The notes under the pieces were generated by a model. That model did no database searches, had not been told where the DNA came from, and saw only the letters and a program-made list of their open reading frames with translations. Below are positions 35,664-43,699 of a stretch of DNA of 47,362 nucleotides, piece after piece. The DNA is taken from NCBI GenBank assembly GCA_903927615.1, contig CAIYNU010000053.1:1-47362 (forward strand). The letters run 5' to 3'. Numbering within the stretch: the first letter of the stretch is position 1; each line of letters starts with the position of its first letter. The position numbers were made by a program, and so were the translations under genes. Origin of the DNA: an uncultured Rhodospirillales bacterium (lineage in GTDB: Bacteria > Pseudomonadota > Alphaproteobacteria > Azospirillales > Azospirillaceae).

Positions 35664-35693
35664 AGGGTAGCGTCTGACTTGTCGCGCAGTCAA
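35664..35693 (-). promoter_or_regulatory. Possible promoter for the macro/NDT-like gene
   Basis: On the minus strand TTGACT (35693-35688) and TACCCT (35669-35664) are 18 bases apart. The -35 is good, the -10 weak. If used, it would favour translation starting at 35633 or 35618. Confidence 0.3.
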
Positions 35694-35746
35694 TATGGTT
35701 GTGTTATCGAGGAGTCATCCTAACGGATATGGGTGTCAGTCCGTCC

Positions 35747-36883
35747 TCAGAGCGCATAAGATGTTATGCGACGGGGGCCGTTGGGCAAAAGCGTCGCCAC
35801 ATGCTCGGCGATGGCCAGACTGGCGGTCAGGCCGGGCGACTCGAGACCATAGAGGGCGACCAGACCGGGAATCCCATGATCCGCGGGTCCCTGAATGATG
35901 AAGTCGGCGGCGGGTTCGCCGGGACCCGAAAGTTTGGGGCGGACACCGGCATAGGCGGGCACCAGGGCGTCGTCGGGCAGACCCGGCCAGTACCGGCGGA
36001 TCGCGTGATAGAAGCCGTCCGCCCGACCGGGATCGACCCGATAGTCGATGCGATCGGTCCACTCGACATCGGGACCGAACCGGACCTGACCGGCCAGATC
36101 CAGCGTGACATGGATGCCGAGGCCGCCTTCCGGCGGGACCGGGTAAATCAGGCGGCGAAACGGCGGCGCCTGGCCGGTCAGCGCGAAATAGCTGCCCTTG
36201 GCCAGGACCTGACGGGGAATGGCGGCGGCGGGCAGGCCGTCAAATCCGGCCGCCAGGGCCTGGGCCGACAGGCCCGCGGCATTGACCAGCATCCGGCAGC
36301 CCAGGGTCATCGGGGCCGCTCCGCCGATCCTGACCGTCAGGCTGCGGCCATCGGTCCGGCCTCCGAGGGCCGGGCTGTTGAAGGCGACGACCGCCCCATG
36401 GCTTTCGGCCTCGCCCTGAAGCGCCAGCAGGTACGCGTGGCTGTCGATGATGCCGGTGGCGGGCGCGTACAGGGCCGAGACGCAGAAGATGTCCGGCTCC
36501 AGGGCCCGGACGTGGGCGGCATCCAGCCGGACCAGATCAGTGACGCCGTTGATCCGGCCCTGATGCTCGATGGCGGCCAGCCTGGCCTGATGAGCCGGCT
36601 CGGTGGCGACGATCAGCTTGCCTAACTGTCGGTGGGGAATGCCCCGGCTGGCGCAGTAGTGATAAAGCGCCCGTCGGCCCGCCACGCACAACCGGGCGCG
36701 CAGGCTGCCCGACGGATAGTACATGCCGCCATGGATGACTTCGGAATTCCGGGAACTGATCCCGGTGCCGATGGCGTTGGCCGCTTCCAGCACCACCACC
36801 TCGAGTCCGGCGGCGGCGAGGCGACGGGCCACTGCCAGACCGACCACTCCGGCGCCAACCACCAGGCACTCGACCTGCTCCAT
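35747..36883 (-). CDS. FAD-dependent oxidase, L-2-hydroxyglutarate oxidase (LhgO)-like
   Basis: This 378-residue protein begins with a Rossmann FAD motif [19 protein letters not shown], then [57 protein letters not shown] and a late AGVRPKL. This order is typical of LhgO/L2HGDH-type DAO-family enzymes, which oxidise L-2-hydroxyglutarate and pass electrons to the quinone pool. Exact substrate cannot be confirmed. The ATG at 36883 ([10 protein letters not shown]) is preferred over a GTG five codons earlier. The macro/NDT-like gene lies just beyond its 3' end on the same strand. Confidence 0.85.
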   Translation of the reverse strand: MEQVECLVVGAGVVGLAVARRLAAAGLEVVVLEAANAIGTGISSRNSEVIHGGMYYPSGSLRARLCVAGRRALYHYCASRGIPHRQLGKLIVATEPAHQARLAAIEHQGRINGVTDLVRLDAAHVRALEPDIFCVSALYAPATGIIDSHAYLLALQGEAESHGAVVAFNSPALGGRTDGRSLTVRIGGAAPMTLGCRMLVNAAGLSAQALAAGFDGLPAAAIPRQVLAKGSYFALTGQAPPFRRLIYPVPPEGGLGIHVTLDLAGQVRFGPDVEWTDRIDYRVDPGRADGFYHAIRRYWPGLPDDALVPAYAGVRPKLSGPGEPAADFIIQGPADHGIPGLVALYGLESPGLTASLAIAEHVATLLPNGPRRITSYAL

Positions 36884-36910
36884 GTCTGCCGACCACACCG
36901 CCCAAGTTGG

Positions 36911-37384
36911 TCAATGATCGCCGGACTCGCCCGGGCGATTGATCAGATTGAGGCCCCAGGCGGTCCCGATCGCGGCCAGCCCGCTGACCACGCCCACCGC
37001 GCAACCGATGCCGGCGGTGCTGAGGATGGCCGAGGCGCTGGCCGGCAGGCCGATACCGCTGCTGGCCACCGTCAGAACCGGCAGGGCGATGGCGAGCGCC
37101 CCGGCGGCGGCCCCGGCAGTACAGCCGATGATGACGGTGTCGAAACTGATGAAGCCGTCGCTGGGGCCGGCGGGCCGGGGGGGCTGCTGAAGCACCAGAA
37201 TATTGCTGGAGCCTTCGGTCAACGTCATCACCACCGGGGCCATCGCGACCTGGGATGCGCCCGTAGCCTGGTCGGCATTGACCCCCAGTGCCCGCGCCAT
37301 GCCGATTCCGGCGATGGTTACCATCGCCCAGATCAGAACTCCGGACAGGAGAGTCGTTGCGCCCTTCTTCAAGGCTGCACTCAT
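36911..37384 (-). CDS. Two-cysteine glycine-zipper membrane protein A
   Basis: This 157-residue protein has an N-terminal hydrophobic segment (about 12-33), a polar stretch with a Pro-rich turn (QQPPRPAGPSDG), and two glycine-zipper hydrophobic spans marked by GCTAGAAAGAL and GIGCAVGVVSG. Over 62 residues it aligns without gaps to the protein encoded at 37547-37957, with 22 identities by my count, both cysteines at the same spacing (40 residues) and the flanking Trp conserved. I recognise no family. Likely exported or inner-membrane. It follows its paralogue on the same strand, 162 bases apart. Confidence 0.65.
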   Translation of the reverse strand: MSAALKKGATTLLSGVLIWAMVTIAGIGMARALGVNADQATGASQVAMAPVVMTLTEGSSNILVLQQPPRPAGPSDGFISFDTVIIGCTAGAAAGALAIALPVLTVASSGIGLPASASAILSTAGIGCAVGVVSGLAAIGTAWGLNLINRPGESGDH

Positions 37385-37546
37385 CAGGGTCTTCCTCCAC
37401 CGACAATCTGGGGCACAGGGCGTCGACCCGAACCGGTTAAAGGCGATGTCCGGGGTTCCGATCCCGCAGCCCGTTCGCCTGACCCGGCGTCCTCGCCGAC
37501 GCCTGGAAAGATTACGGGGTTAGCGTTAAGAAAACCCTAAACGCCC

Positions 37547-37957
37547 TTACCCGAAAACGGCGCTCCAGGCCGAACCGATGGTCGCGGTCATCCAGTGGAC
37601 GGTGGAGAGAATGACGCCGCCAAACAGTCCGACGGTACACCCGACCCCGGAGCTGGCCATCAGAGCCATGATCGCCGGCAAGGCACCGGCGTAAAAAGTC
37701 CATCCCACCAGCGGCGGTAACGCCGTCACCAGCGCCCCGACCACAGCACCGGCCGCACAGCCGAAAAACACGGAGTTGGCATCGACCAACCCGCCTGGCT
37801 TGTGAACGGCCGGCTCGGTGGCTGTGCCGCTGCCGGCTACCGCCGGACTCGCGGTGGCGGTCCCCGCGGCCTGGGCGGTCGGCGCCGCCTGGTGGACCGC
37901 CATCCCCCCCAGCACGAACAGGAGCAGGCCGATTGCTAGAGACCGCGACAGCTTCAT
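37547..37957 (-). CDS. Two-cysteine glycine-zipper membrane protein B (paralogue of A)
   Basis: This 136-residue protein has a clear signal peptide (MKLSRSLAIGLLLFVLGGM, cleavage probably near AQA), an Ala/Thr/Pro-rich linker and two glycine-zipper spans with FFGCAAGAVVGAL and GVGCTVGLFGG. GGGAG lies 6 bases before the ATG; the longer open frame upstream is discarded. The gapless 62-residue match with protein A indicates a local gene duplication. Function unknown; pore-forming, scaffold or secreted-peptide roles are all possible. Confidence 0.65.
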   Translation of the reverse strand: MKLSRSLAIGLLLFVLGGMAVHQAAPTAQAAGTATASPAVAGSGTATEPAVHKPGGLVDANSVFFGCAAGAVVGALVTALPPLVGWTFYAGALPAIMALMASSGVGCTVGLFGGVILSTVHWMTATIGSAWSAVFG

Positions 37958-38292
37958 AAGTTGCTCCCAACGCCAGATCCGGGTATCACCAAAGCGTTCC
38001 CGATCGCGGGAAGGATAATGGCTCGCCGGCGCGATCCGGTCAACCGTCGCCGGCCGCATCGGTCGGGGGACCTGGGCGGTCCCGGTGATCGCTTCGGGGT
38101 GCAAGAATGGCAACGGGATTGCAGAGAAAGTAGAACACCTTCGAAGGGTCATGGTATGCTAACCTATCACAGTGCGGTGCTTCGACCTGATGTCCGGGCC
38201 GGCAGTCGATTGGCTTGCGCCGGTCGCGGCATTCCGTTGCCGGCCTCAAACCGGGTGCGTCTCCGTCTTGCTTGGGCACAGGTGGTTTTTCG
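37958..38292. other. Divergent intergenic region between protein B and the sugar transferase
   Basis: No supported gene. The palindrome TTCCCG-ATCG-CGGGAA at 37997-38012 sits 40 bases upstream of the protein B start and could be an operator. No clear promoter pair can be chosen for the sugar transferase, whose ATG has a poor ribosome site. Confidence 0.4.
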
Positions 38293-39780
38293 ATGACCCT
38301 GCATCATTCCGAACAACCGATTTCCGCCTTCGTCGGACCGTCGGTGCTCCGGCCCCGTACCGGCCGCGCGGCGGTCCCCGCCATCAACAACCATGCGGCG
38401 CTGTTGTTGGGCGATCTCGCGGCGCTGGCGCTGGCGTTTCTGCTGGCGGTGATGTTGTCGTTGCTGGTGGAAGAAGAACTTTACCACAATCTCTCTAAGG
38501 TCGCGCTGGGTGCCGAGGTGCGGGCGCGCCTGTTCCAATTCCTGTTGCTTTCGGGGTTTGTCCTGATTTGGCATAATGAGCGCGGGCATTATGACACGCG
38601 ACTGCCTTTTTGGACCGAAACCAAGCAAATCATGGTGGCACTGGCTCTGGCGGCGGTCCTTGACGGTTTTTTTCAATACCTGATGAAGGTGCAGGTGTCG
38701 CGGGTGTGCCTGGCCGAGACGTGGTTGTTGGCGTTCGCCCTGATGATGATCGGCCGGCATCTGGTCAAACGTCGGTTGCGGCAGCGGGGAACCTGGGATT
38801 TGGCTACGGTGATCGTCGGTGCCCCGGCCGATGCGGCGGCGGCGGCCCGGATGGTCAAGGCTGAACATCAACTCGGTTATCGGGTGGTGGCCACTGTCGA
38901 CCCGGTGGCCCTGGCCCTGGGGGACGGCGCCGAGGGAACCGAGGCGCTTTACCGCCGGTTCGACGCCGATTTCGTGCTGGTGGTCCCGGATACCCACGAC
39001 TCGGCGCAATGCAACGGCCTGATCGCGGCCCTGACCCGTCAGGCCCTGCCCTTCGCGCTGGTGCCCGCGACCGCCGGTATCCCGGTGTTCAGTCTGAACC
39101 CGGTGTACGTGCTGAGCCACGACATGGTCATGCTGATGGGGCGCACCAACCTGACGCATCCGGTCGCCCAAACCTTCAAGCGGGCGGCGGATCTGGTCGG
39201 GGCGGTCCTGATCGTGCTGATTCTGGCGGTGCTGGCGCCGGCGCTGGCGGTGATCGTGCTGTCGATCAAGGCCGACGGCGGCCCGATCCTCTATCGGCAG
39301 GTTCGGGTCGGTTTTGGGGGCAAACGGTTCCCGTGCTTCAAATTTCGCTCGATGATCGTGCATTCCGATCAGGTGCTGAAGGATCACCTGGCCCGGAATC
39401 CCGAGGCCGCCGCCGAGTGGCAACGGGATATGAAATTGCGGCGTGATCCGCGCATTACCGCCATTGGCCGCTTTCTGCGCAAGACCAGCCTTGATGAGTT
39501 GCCCCAATTGCTGAATGTGCTGCGCGGCGAAATGAGCCTGGTGGGTCCCCGGCCGATCGTGCCGGCCGAAATTCAACGCTACGGCGCCGATATCGCGTAT
39601 TATTATCAGGTTCGTCCGGGCATCACCGGCCTGTGGCAGGTCAGCGGCCGCAACGACATCGACTATCCCACGCGCGTCCGGCTTGATTGCTGGTACGTCA
39701 AGAACTGGACATTCTGGCACGACGTGGCCATTTTGTTCAAAACCATTCCGGCATTGATCTCCGGTCGCGGGGCCTGTTGA
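38293..39780 (+). CDS. Polyprenyl-phosphate sugar-1-phosphate transferase (WbaP/PssY type)
   Basis: This 495-residue protein has an N-terminal block of about four membrane segments, a CoA-binding-like middle domain (VIVGAPADAAAAARMVK), and from about residue 290 the bacterial sugar transferase domain: KRAADLVGAVLI membrane entry, FPCFKFRSMI, DPRITAIGRFLRKTSLDELPQLLNVLRGEMSLVGPRP, and GITGLWQVSGRN. It starts exopolysaccharide or O-antigen repeat assembly by loading a sugar phosphate onto undecaprenyl phosphate. No other polysaccharide genes are next to it, so it may serve a distant locus. Confidence 0.93.
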   Translation: MTLHHSEQPISAFVGPSVLRPRTGRAAVPAINNHAALLLGDLAALALAFLLAVMLSLLVEEELYHNLSKVALGAEVRARLFQFLLLSGFVLIWHNERGHYDTRLPFWTETKQIMVALALAAVLDGFFQYLMKVQVSRVCLAETWLLAFALMMIGRHLVKRRLRQRGTWDLATVIVGAPADAAAAARMVKAEHQLGYRVVATVDPVALALGDGAEGTEALYRRFDADFVLVVPDTHDSAQCNGLIAALTRQALPFALVPATAGIPVFSLNPVYVLSHDMVMLMGRTNLTHPVAQTFKRAADLVGAVLIVLILAVLAPALAVIVLSIKADGGPILYRQVRVGFGGKRFPCFKFRSMIVHSDQVLKDHLARNPEAAAEWQRDMKLRRDPRITAIGRFLRKTSLDELPQLLNVLRGEMSLVGPRPIVPAEIQRYGADIAYYYQVRPGITGLWQVSGRNDIDYPTRVRLDCWYVKNWTFWHDVAILFKTIPALISGRGAC

Positions 39781-39836
39781 CGCCGCCCGAGCAACCGGCG
39801 CGCCGTTGGCATATCGGGCGGTGGGGCGATGCTACA

Positions 39837-39892
39837 ACGCCGCTTTCGGGCACCACACCAGCCTACCGGGCGTGGGGGGCCGGAAGCGGCGT
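39837..39892. terminator. Long hairpin after the sugar transferase
   Basis: ACGCCGCTT (39837-39845) and AAGCGGCGT (39884-39892) are perfect complements; the enclosed 38 bases have a C-rich and a G-rich half able to pair further. It lies 56 bases after the stop. Terminator or structured RNA element; no T run. Confidence 0.4.
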
Positions 39893-39939
39893 CGTGACGA
39901 TCTCTGGCGTCAACGGGACGGCGTCAACCGGTCAGGGCA

Positions 39940-40143
39940 TCAAGAAAAAGACACCCAACCGCCGGCCGAGGCAAAACCGGTGCGGGCCGCCTTTGCCCGA
40001 TGGGGGGCATGGTCGCGATCTTCGCCCAGCACAGGGCTGGTCGTGCCACGGGCCGGACCAGAAATAATTCCTTCATTATGATTGGCCCGACGATCACCAA
40101 CGGCAGCATCGACGGTGTGCTCGGGTCCTTGGGCTGGCGCCAT
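39940..40143 (-). CDS. Possible 67-residue hydrophilic peptide
   Basis: ATG to TGA frame beginning MAPAQGPEHTVDAAVGD, with no hydrophobic segment and many charged and His residues. An AGGGGGG lies about 8 bases before the ATG, which is the main evidence. Third-position bias is weak compared with neighbouring genes, so it may be chance. No family recognised. Confidence 0.3.
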   Translation of the reverse strand: MAPAQGPEHTVDAAVGDRRANHNEGIISGPARGTTSPVLGEDRDHAPHRAKAARTGFASAGGWVSFS

Positions 40144-40583
40144 GATTTATTCCCCCCTGTTTCAGTGTGCGGCGAAATGTAGCAAGGTTTCAGGATTACA
40201 ACATCCTGTCGACTTTACCAGCAGCTTTAGTTGTGGCCACCGGACGCAGAGCGCAGGCCGTCACCCCCCGGGCCGCGGAGCACCCGGCGGCCCAAGGTGG
40301 GGTGCGGGCCCCAACAGATAGGCAAATAGTCCGATTGATATGAGTTCAAGGGGCAACAGTGGCACAAAGTCGCCGAAAAAGGCGCTTGCAACAAAGACCT
40401 TCCGGTGGCAGCCGCCATTTTCCGCCATCGCCTGGGCGGTGAGGCCCGGCCGCCGGTGTCATCGCCGACAGACACGCCAGCCGCGAGCCGGGCGCTGCGC
40501 GCTATGTCTGGAAACGCCCGCCGATATCGGCGAAGATCACCCGACTGCCGGAGAGACCGGCGTCTTAAGGGAGGGTGGCAAAG

Positions 40584-40988
40584 ATGCGCACAGGGAAACA
40601 GCGTGGCGGCGCCCTGGTTTTCGGCGCCCTGTTGGTTGGGTTGGTGTGGGGCGCCACGGCTTCGGTTGCAGCGGCGGAGTCGACCCCCGGGAACCAGGGG
40701 GCGATGGTTTCGCGCCCGGTGGCGGTGGTGACCGTGGTTCGTGCCCGTGATCTGATGTCCGCGGCCGATCGCCAGCTTTACCGGCAGCAGATTCGGGATG
40801 CCCGGGATGTCCCGACCCGGCAACGCATTCATGGCGAATGGTTGGAGCGGCTTCAGGCGCGGGCCGCCGAACATGGTGTGATCATGGTCGTTGAGGCCCG
40901 CACCCTGCCTCCCGAATGGCGCCGGGTCCAGTCTACCCGTCCGGTTGGGCCGGAGGCGCCGCCCCCGCCGCCGCCACGGGCACCGTGA
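40584..40988 (+). CDS. Small exported protein with Pro-rich tail
   Basis: This 134-residue protein has a signal peptide (residues about 1-31, hydrophobic core GALVFGALLVGLVWG, AAA near 28-31), a helical, Arg/Gln-rich mature part (AADRQLYRQQIRDARD) and a tail with seven consecutive prolines. GGGAGGG precedes the ATG by 9 bases; a GTG three codons earlier overlaps that site. No family recognised. The short gap to the next membrane protein suggests co-transcription. Confidence 0.6.
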   Translation: MRTGKQRGGALVFGALLVGLVWGATASVAAAESTPGNQGAMVSRPVAVVTVVRARDLMSAADRQLYRQQIRDARDVPTRQRIHGEWLERLQARAAEHGVIMVVEARTLPPEWRRVQSTRPVGPEAPPPPPPRAP

Positions 40989-41005
40989 GCGGTTAGGGTC
41001 GCCGC

Positions 41006-41332
41006 GTGGCCCGCACGATCATTCCAGCCGTCCCGTGGTGGGCCTCGCCGTTGGCCTCGGTGTTCGCGATTGCCTTTTGTCTGAAGCAGGTCCAGTGGCT
41101 GCTGTTTCTGCCGGTGGTGCTGTTCGTGCTGTGGGAAATCGCGTTGAACCTGGAATTGACCCTCCGGGCAGTCGCCGGCAATCGTTCCGGGACCCTGGGC
41201 CCATTCCAGGGGGTGGTGGCGACCCTGTTGGGCTTGGCGTTGGCGGTTTGTGGCTGGTGGCTGTTGACGCTGGCCTATGCCGGTTCGTGTGCCGCGCGCT
41301 GGTACGCCACCGGCAGCGGCCGCAAGCATTGA
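41006..41332 (+). CDS. Small multi-pass membrane protein
   Basis: This 108-residue protein starts with GTG and has two or three membrane spans (about residues 12-27, 31-49 and 70-93), with a short basic tail. It follows the exported protein gene by 17 bases. No family recognised. A modest AGGG lies upstream of the start. Confidence 0.55.
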   Translation: MARTIIPAVPWWASPLASVFAIAFCLKQVQWLLFLPVVLFVLWEIALNLELTLRAVAGNRSGTLGPFQGVVATLLGLALAVCGWWLLTLAYAGSCAARWYATGSGRKH

Positions 41333-41339
41333 GGGGGCG

Positions 41340-42998
41340 CTACCGGAACAGCTTGACATTGGGGAGCGGGCTGAAGTCGGCGGCGTCCCGGGACGGCCGG
41401 CCGAACAGAAAGCCCTGAACGTAATTGCAGCCGCAATCGCGAACGAACGCCAGGCTCTCGGGACTGTCCACCATTTCGGCGATGGTCTCCACGCCCAGTC
41501 GCGAGCATAACTCGGTCAGGGCCGAGAGGAAGGCGCGGCCTTTGGCCGCCTTTTGGGCGTTGCGGACGGCGCTGCCGTCGATTTTGACCACGTCGACCTC
41601 CAGCGCGCTCAGATACTGAAAGCTGGCGGCTCCGGCGCCGAAATCATCCAGGCAGACCTTGTAATGACTTTGGCGCAAGCTCTGGATGAAATTATTGACG
41701 GCGTCAAGATCGCTGATTCGGTACGACTCGGTGATCTCGAACAGCAAGCGGCCTTGAGTCCAGGGATTGTCTCGAAGGAGGGCGTGCAGCGCCTCGACAT
41801 ACTCCGGGACGCCGATGGAAAAGCCGGAAATATTAATCGAAATCGCGTATTTCAGATTGTTGACCGGCAGTTTCTTGAATAGGGCAATCACCTTGGCGGC
41901 CATCGCAACGTCGAATTCGTGAATCAGTCCAGTTTCCTCGCCCATCGTAATGTACTGGTAGGGGGAGTTATGCGGCAAAGACAAATCGAATCGACAGAGC
42001 GCCTCAAAATGATGAATGTTACCGCGGCGGACATCGATGATCGGCTGCAACGCCACAAAGAAACGGCGCTCGTCGATAATTTTGCGGAAATTGCGGATAT
42101 CGCAAAGGCCTTGGGAGATTAACGAGAAAATATTATCGGAAAGGGAGGAGACGTCGGTGCTCCTGAGGCCCTGCTTTTGGACCGAGCCCAGCGCGTACAT
42201 CAGGCCGCGGGTCAGGTCGCCCTCGCTGAGGTCGCGTGCGATATCCAGGGCCATGGAGGCGGTGCTGAACTGAAGCTTTGTGCCACCCGGGACCACCGCC
42301 GAAATGGCGGCGGACAGGCGCTTATGCAGCTCCCCGAGATTGCTGACCGGATCGTGCAGCAGGCCATAGGCTTCGTCGCCCAGCCTGACCGCGGTGTCGC
42401 CACCGATGGAGGTGGCCGACAGGCAGGAACCGAGCGAAGCCAGCATGGCCTGGGCACTGGCCTCGTCGAGGCCTTCGCGCAACTCCTCCAGGCCGTTGAG
42501 GCCGATGATGGCCATCTCCGGCTTATGTCCCTGGGCCTCCAACGCTTTGATCCGGCGCCCGGCGTTCCGCGAAAACGACTCGGGATCGTTGGGGTTTGGC
42601 TGGGTGGGGTCGGACACCGTTGCCGGTGTCGTCTTACCCCGAAGGCGCAAGGCCAGATAGAAACGGTCGCCCATCCAATACCCGGAGGCGAGCACCCCCA
42701 ACAGCGCCCCGGTTGCTCGTTTCAGGCGAACAACCTCGTTATCCACCCGAATTTGCGCTCTGGCCTTCTTTTGGAAGGCTTCGAATCCCATCACGTCGGC
42801 GGACGAGATCATGTCGACAAATGGACAGCCGGCGATTTGGTTGGGGGGAATGCCGGTAAAGGCTTCGAGTGGGCCGGCGCAAAAAACCACCACCCCCATC
42901 ATGTCCAGTTCGAACAACAGGTCGCCCCAGCAAAAGGCCAGGGCCACAAAGCGGTCCCGGTCGTGTCTGCTGATGCTGGCGGTCGCTGGCTGGTTCAT
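41340..42998 (-). CDS. EAL-domain cyclic-di-GMP phosphodiesterase with degenerate GGDEF
   Basis: This protein of about 552 residues has an N-terminal PAS-like region (FELDMMGVVVFCAGPLEAFTGI), a degenerate GGDEF region where the signature reads RLGDEAYGLL, and a C-terminal EAL domain. The EAL residues look complete: FEALCRF (near 331), NISG, FEITES, LDDFGAG (near 449), VKIDG, ETIAEMV and NYVQGFLFGRP. It therefore probably degrades c-di-GMP, with the GGDEF part regulatory. The ATG at 42998 is chosen; the frame is open to a TTG at 43073. It is cytosolic, with no membrane span. Confidence 0.9.
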   Translation of the reverse strand: MNQPATASISRHDRDRFVALAFCWGDLLFELDMMGVVVFCAGPLEAFTGIPPNQIAGCPFVDMISSADVMGFEAFQKKARAQIRVDNEVVRLKRATGALLGVLASGYWMGDRFYLALRLRGKTTPATVSDPTQPNPNDPESFSRNAGRRIKALEAQGHKPEMAIIGLNGLEELREGLDEASAQAMLASLGSCLSATSIGGDTAVRLGDEAYGLLHDPVSNLGELHKRLSAAISAVVPGGTKLQFSTASMALDIARDLSEGDLTRGLMYALGSVQKQGLRSTDVSSLSDNIFSLISQGLCDIRNFRKIIDERRFFVALQPIIDVRRGNIHHFEALCRFDLSLPHNSPYQYITMGEETGLIHEFDVAMAAKVIALFKKLPVNNLKYAISINISGFSIGVPEYVEALHALLRDNPWTQGRLLFEITESYRISDLDAVNNFIQSLRQSHYKVCLDDFGAGAASFQYLSALEVDVVKIDGSAVRNAQKAAKGRAFLSALTELCSRLGVETIAEMVDSPESLAFVRDCGCNYVQGFLFGRPSRDAADFSPLPNVKLFR

Positions 42999-43699
42999 GA
43001 CTTGTCCCGCAGGGGAGCCAAGGGGCTTCGCAACCAAGGGAGTGGCGGAATAACGGCGAGCCGTCAACGTCAATCTATAACGGTGGCGTCACGCCGCGGC
43101 ATCGGCAACCGGTGTCGGCTTCATTCCCATGCCCTTTTCAGGATAAGGGAGGGCCTTCCGGGCCACCGAAGCAACTTCTTGTCATCCCGTTGTCCAATAT
43201 CGGTCCTAACGGGCTGGTGGTGAGCGGCGTGGTCTCTGAAAAAGCGAGTGTGGGTGATGAGCGGGGACAGTCTTTCGAAACGCCACGGCCAACAATTGCC
43301 GCCCTGACGTTGACAATCCCTCTCGCGGCGCACAATCTATTCAGTGAATTTCTTCAGCGAAACAAAGTTCGACGGTCACAGCCGATGGACCATGCCAGAA
43401 ATCCACGGATTGTTAAGTGTTTGGACATTACTTTGTATGCAATCAGTATCAGGCGCCTTTCCCGTAAAATCTGGATTTTCGGCTCTGGACTCCGGATGGC
43501 GGTCGGGACATGATAGCGACACGTATGATGCCTCTTCACCACCCAGGGGAGCGCGCGGTGCTGATCGGGCAAAGCGGCAAAAAATTGGCGAATGAGTACC
43601 AGGATGGGCGGGCCGGGTTATCTTGAAAGTCTGGAAGCCCTTGTTGAACCGGAACTACCGCGAAGCCCGGAGTGACAGGAATGCCCAGGAGGAGCGTAG
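42999..43699. other. Long intergenic region before the 533-residue orphan gene
   Basis: No supported gene over about 700 bases, except a possible N-terminal extension of the EAL gene to 43073. It is visibly less GC-rich than neighbours around 43330-43480. TTGACA at 43310-43315 is a perfect -35 hexamer but has no good -10 at normal distance. A 133-codon frame at 43112-43513 was judged spurious. Confidence 0.4.

Larger units (their letters stand above)
39781..40583. other. 800-base region with a long hairpin and one possible small ORF
   Basis: No conserved gene recognised. It holds a long hairpin at 39837-39892, a possible 67-codon minus-strand ORF (39940-40143) with a good ribosome site, and a 6-bp hairpin CAGGAT/ATCCTG at 40191-40208. 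The part near 40140-40230 is locally AT-richer. Confidence 0.4.

Noticed and set aside
37520-37540. TTAA-N7-CTAA as a CtrA site upstream of membrane protein A
   Set aside because: One half deviates from TTAA and there is no second site nearby; too weak to report as a feature.
38167-39720. 517-codon minus-strand frame opposite the sugar transferase
   Set aside because: Antisense to a strongly conserved gene; composition (His, Gln, Arg, Gly) is typical of a shadow.
42738-42746. TTATCCACC as a DnaA box
   Set aside because: Single isolated near-match inside the EAL coding sequence with no partner box.
43112-43513. 133-codon plus-strand frame between the EAL gene and the orphan gene
   Set aside because: Composition changes along its length, no ribosome site and no family likeness; probably chance.
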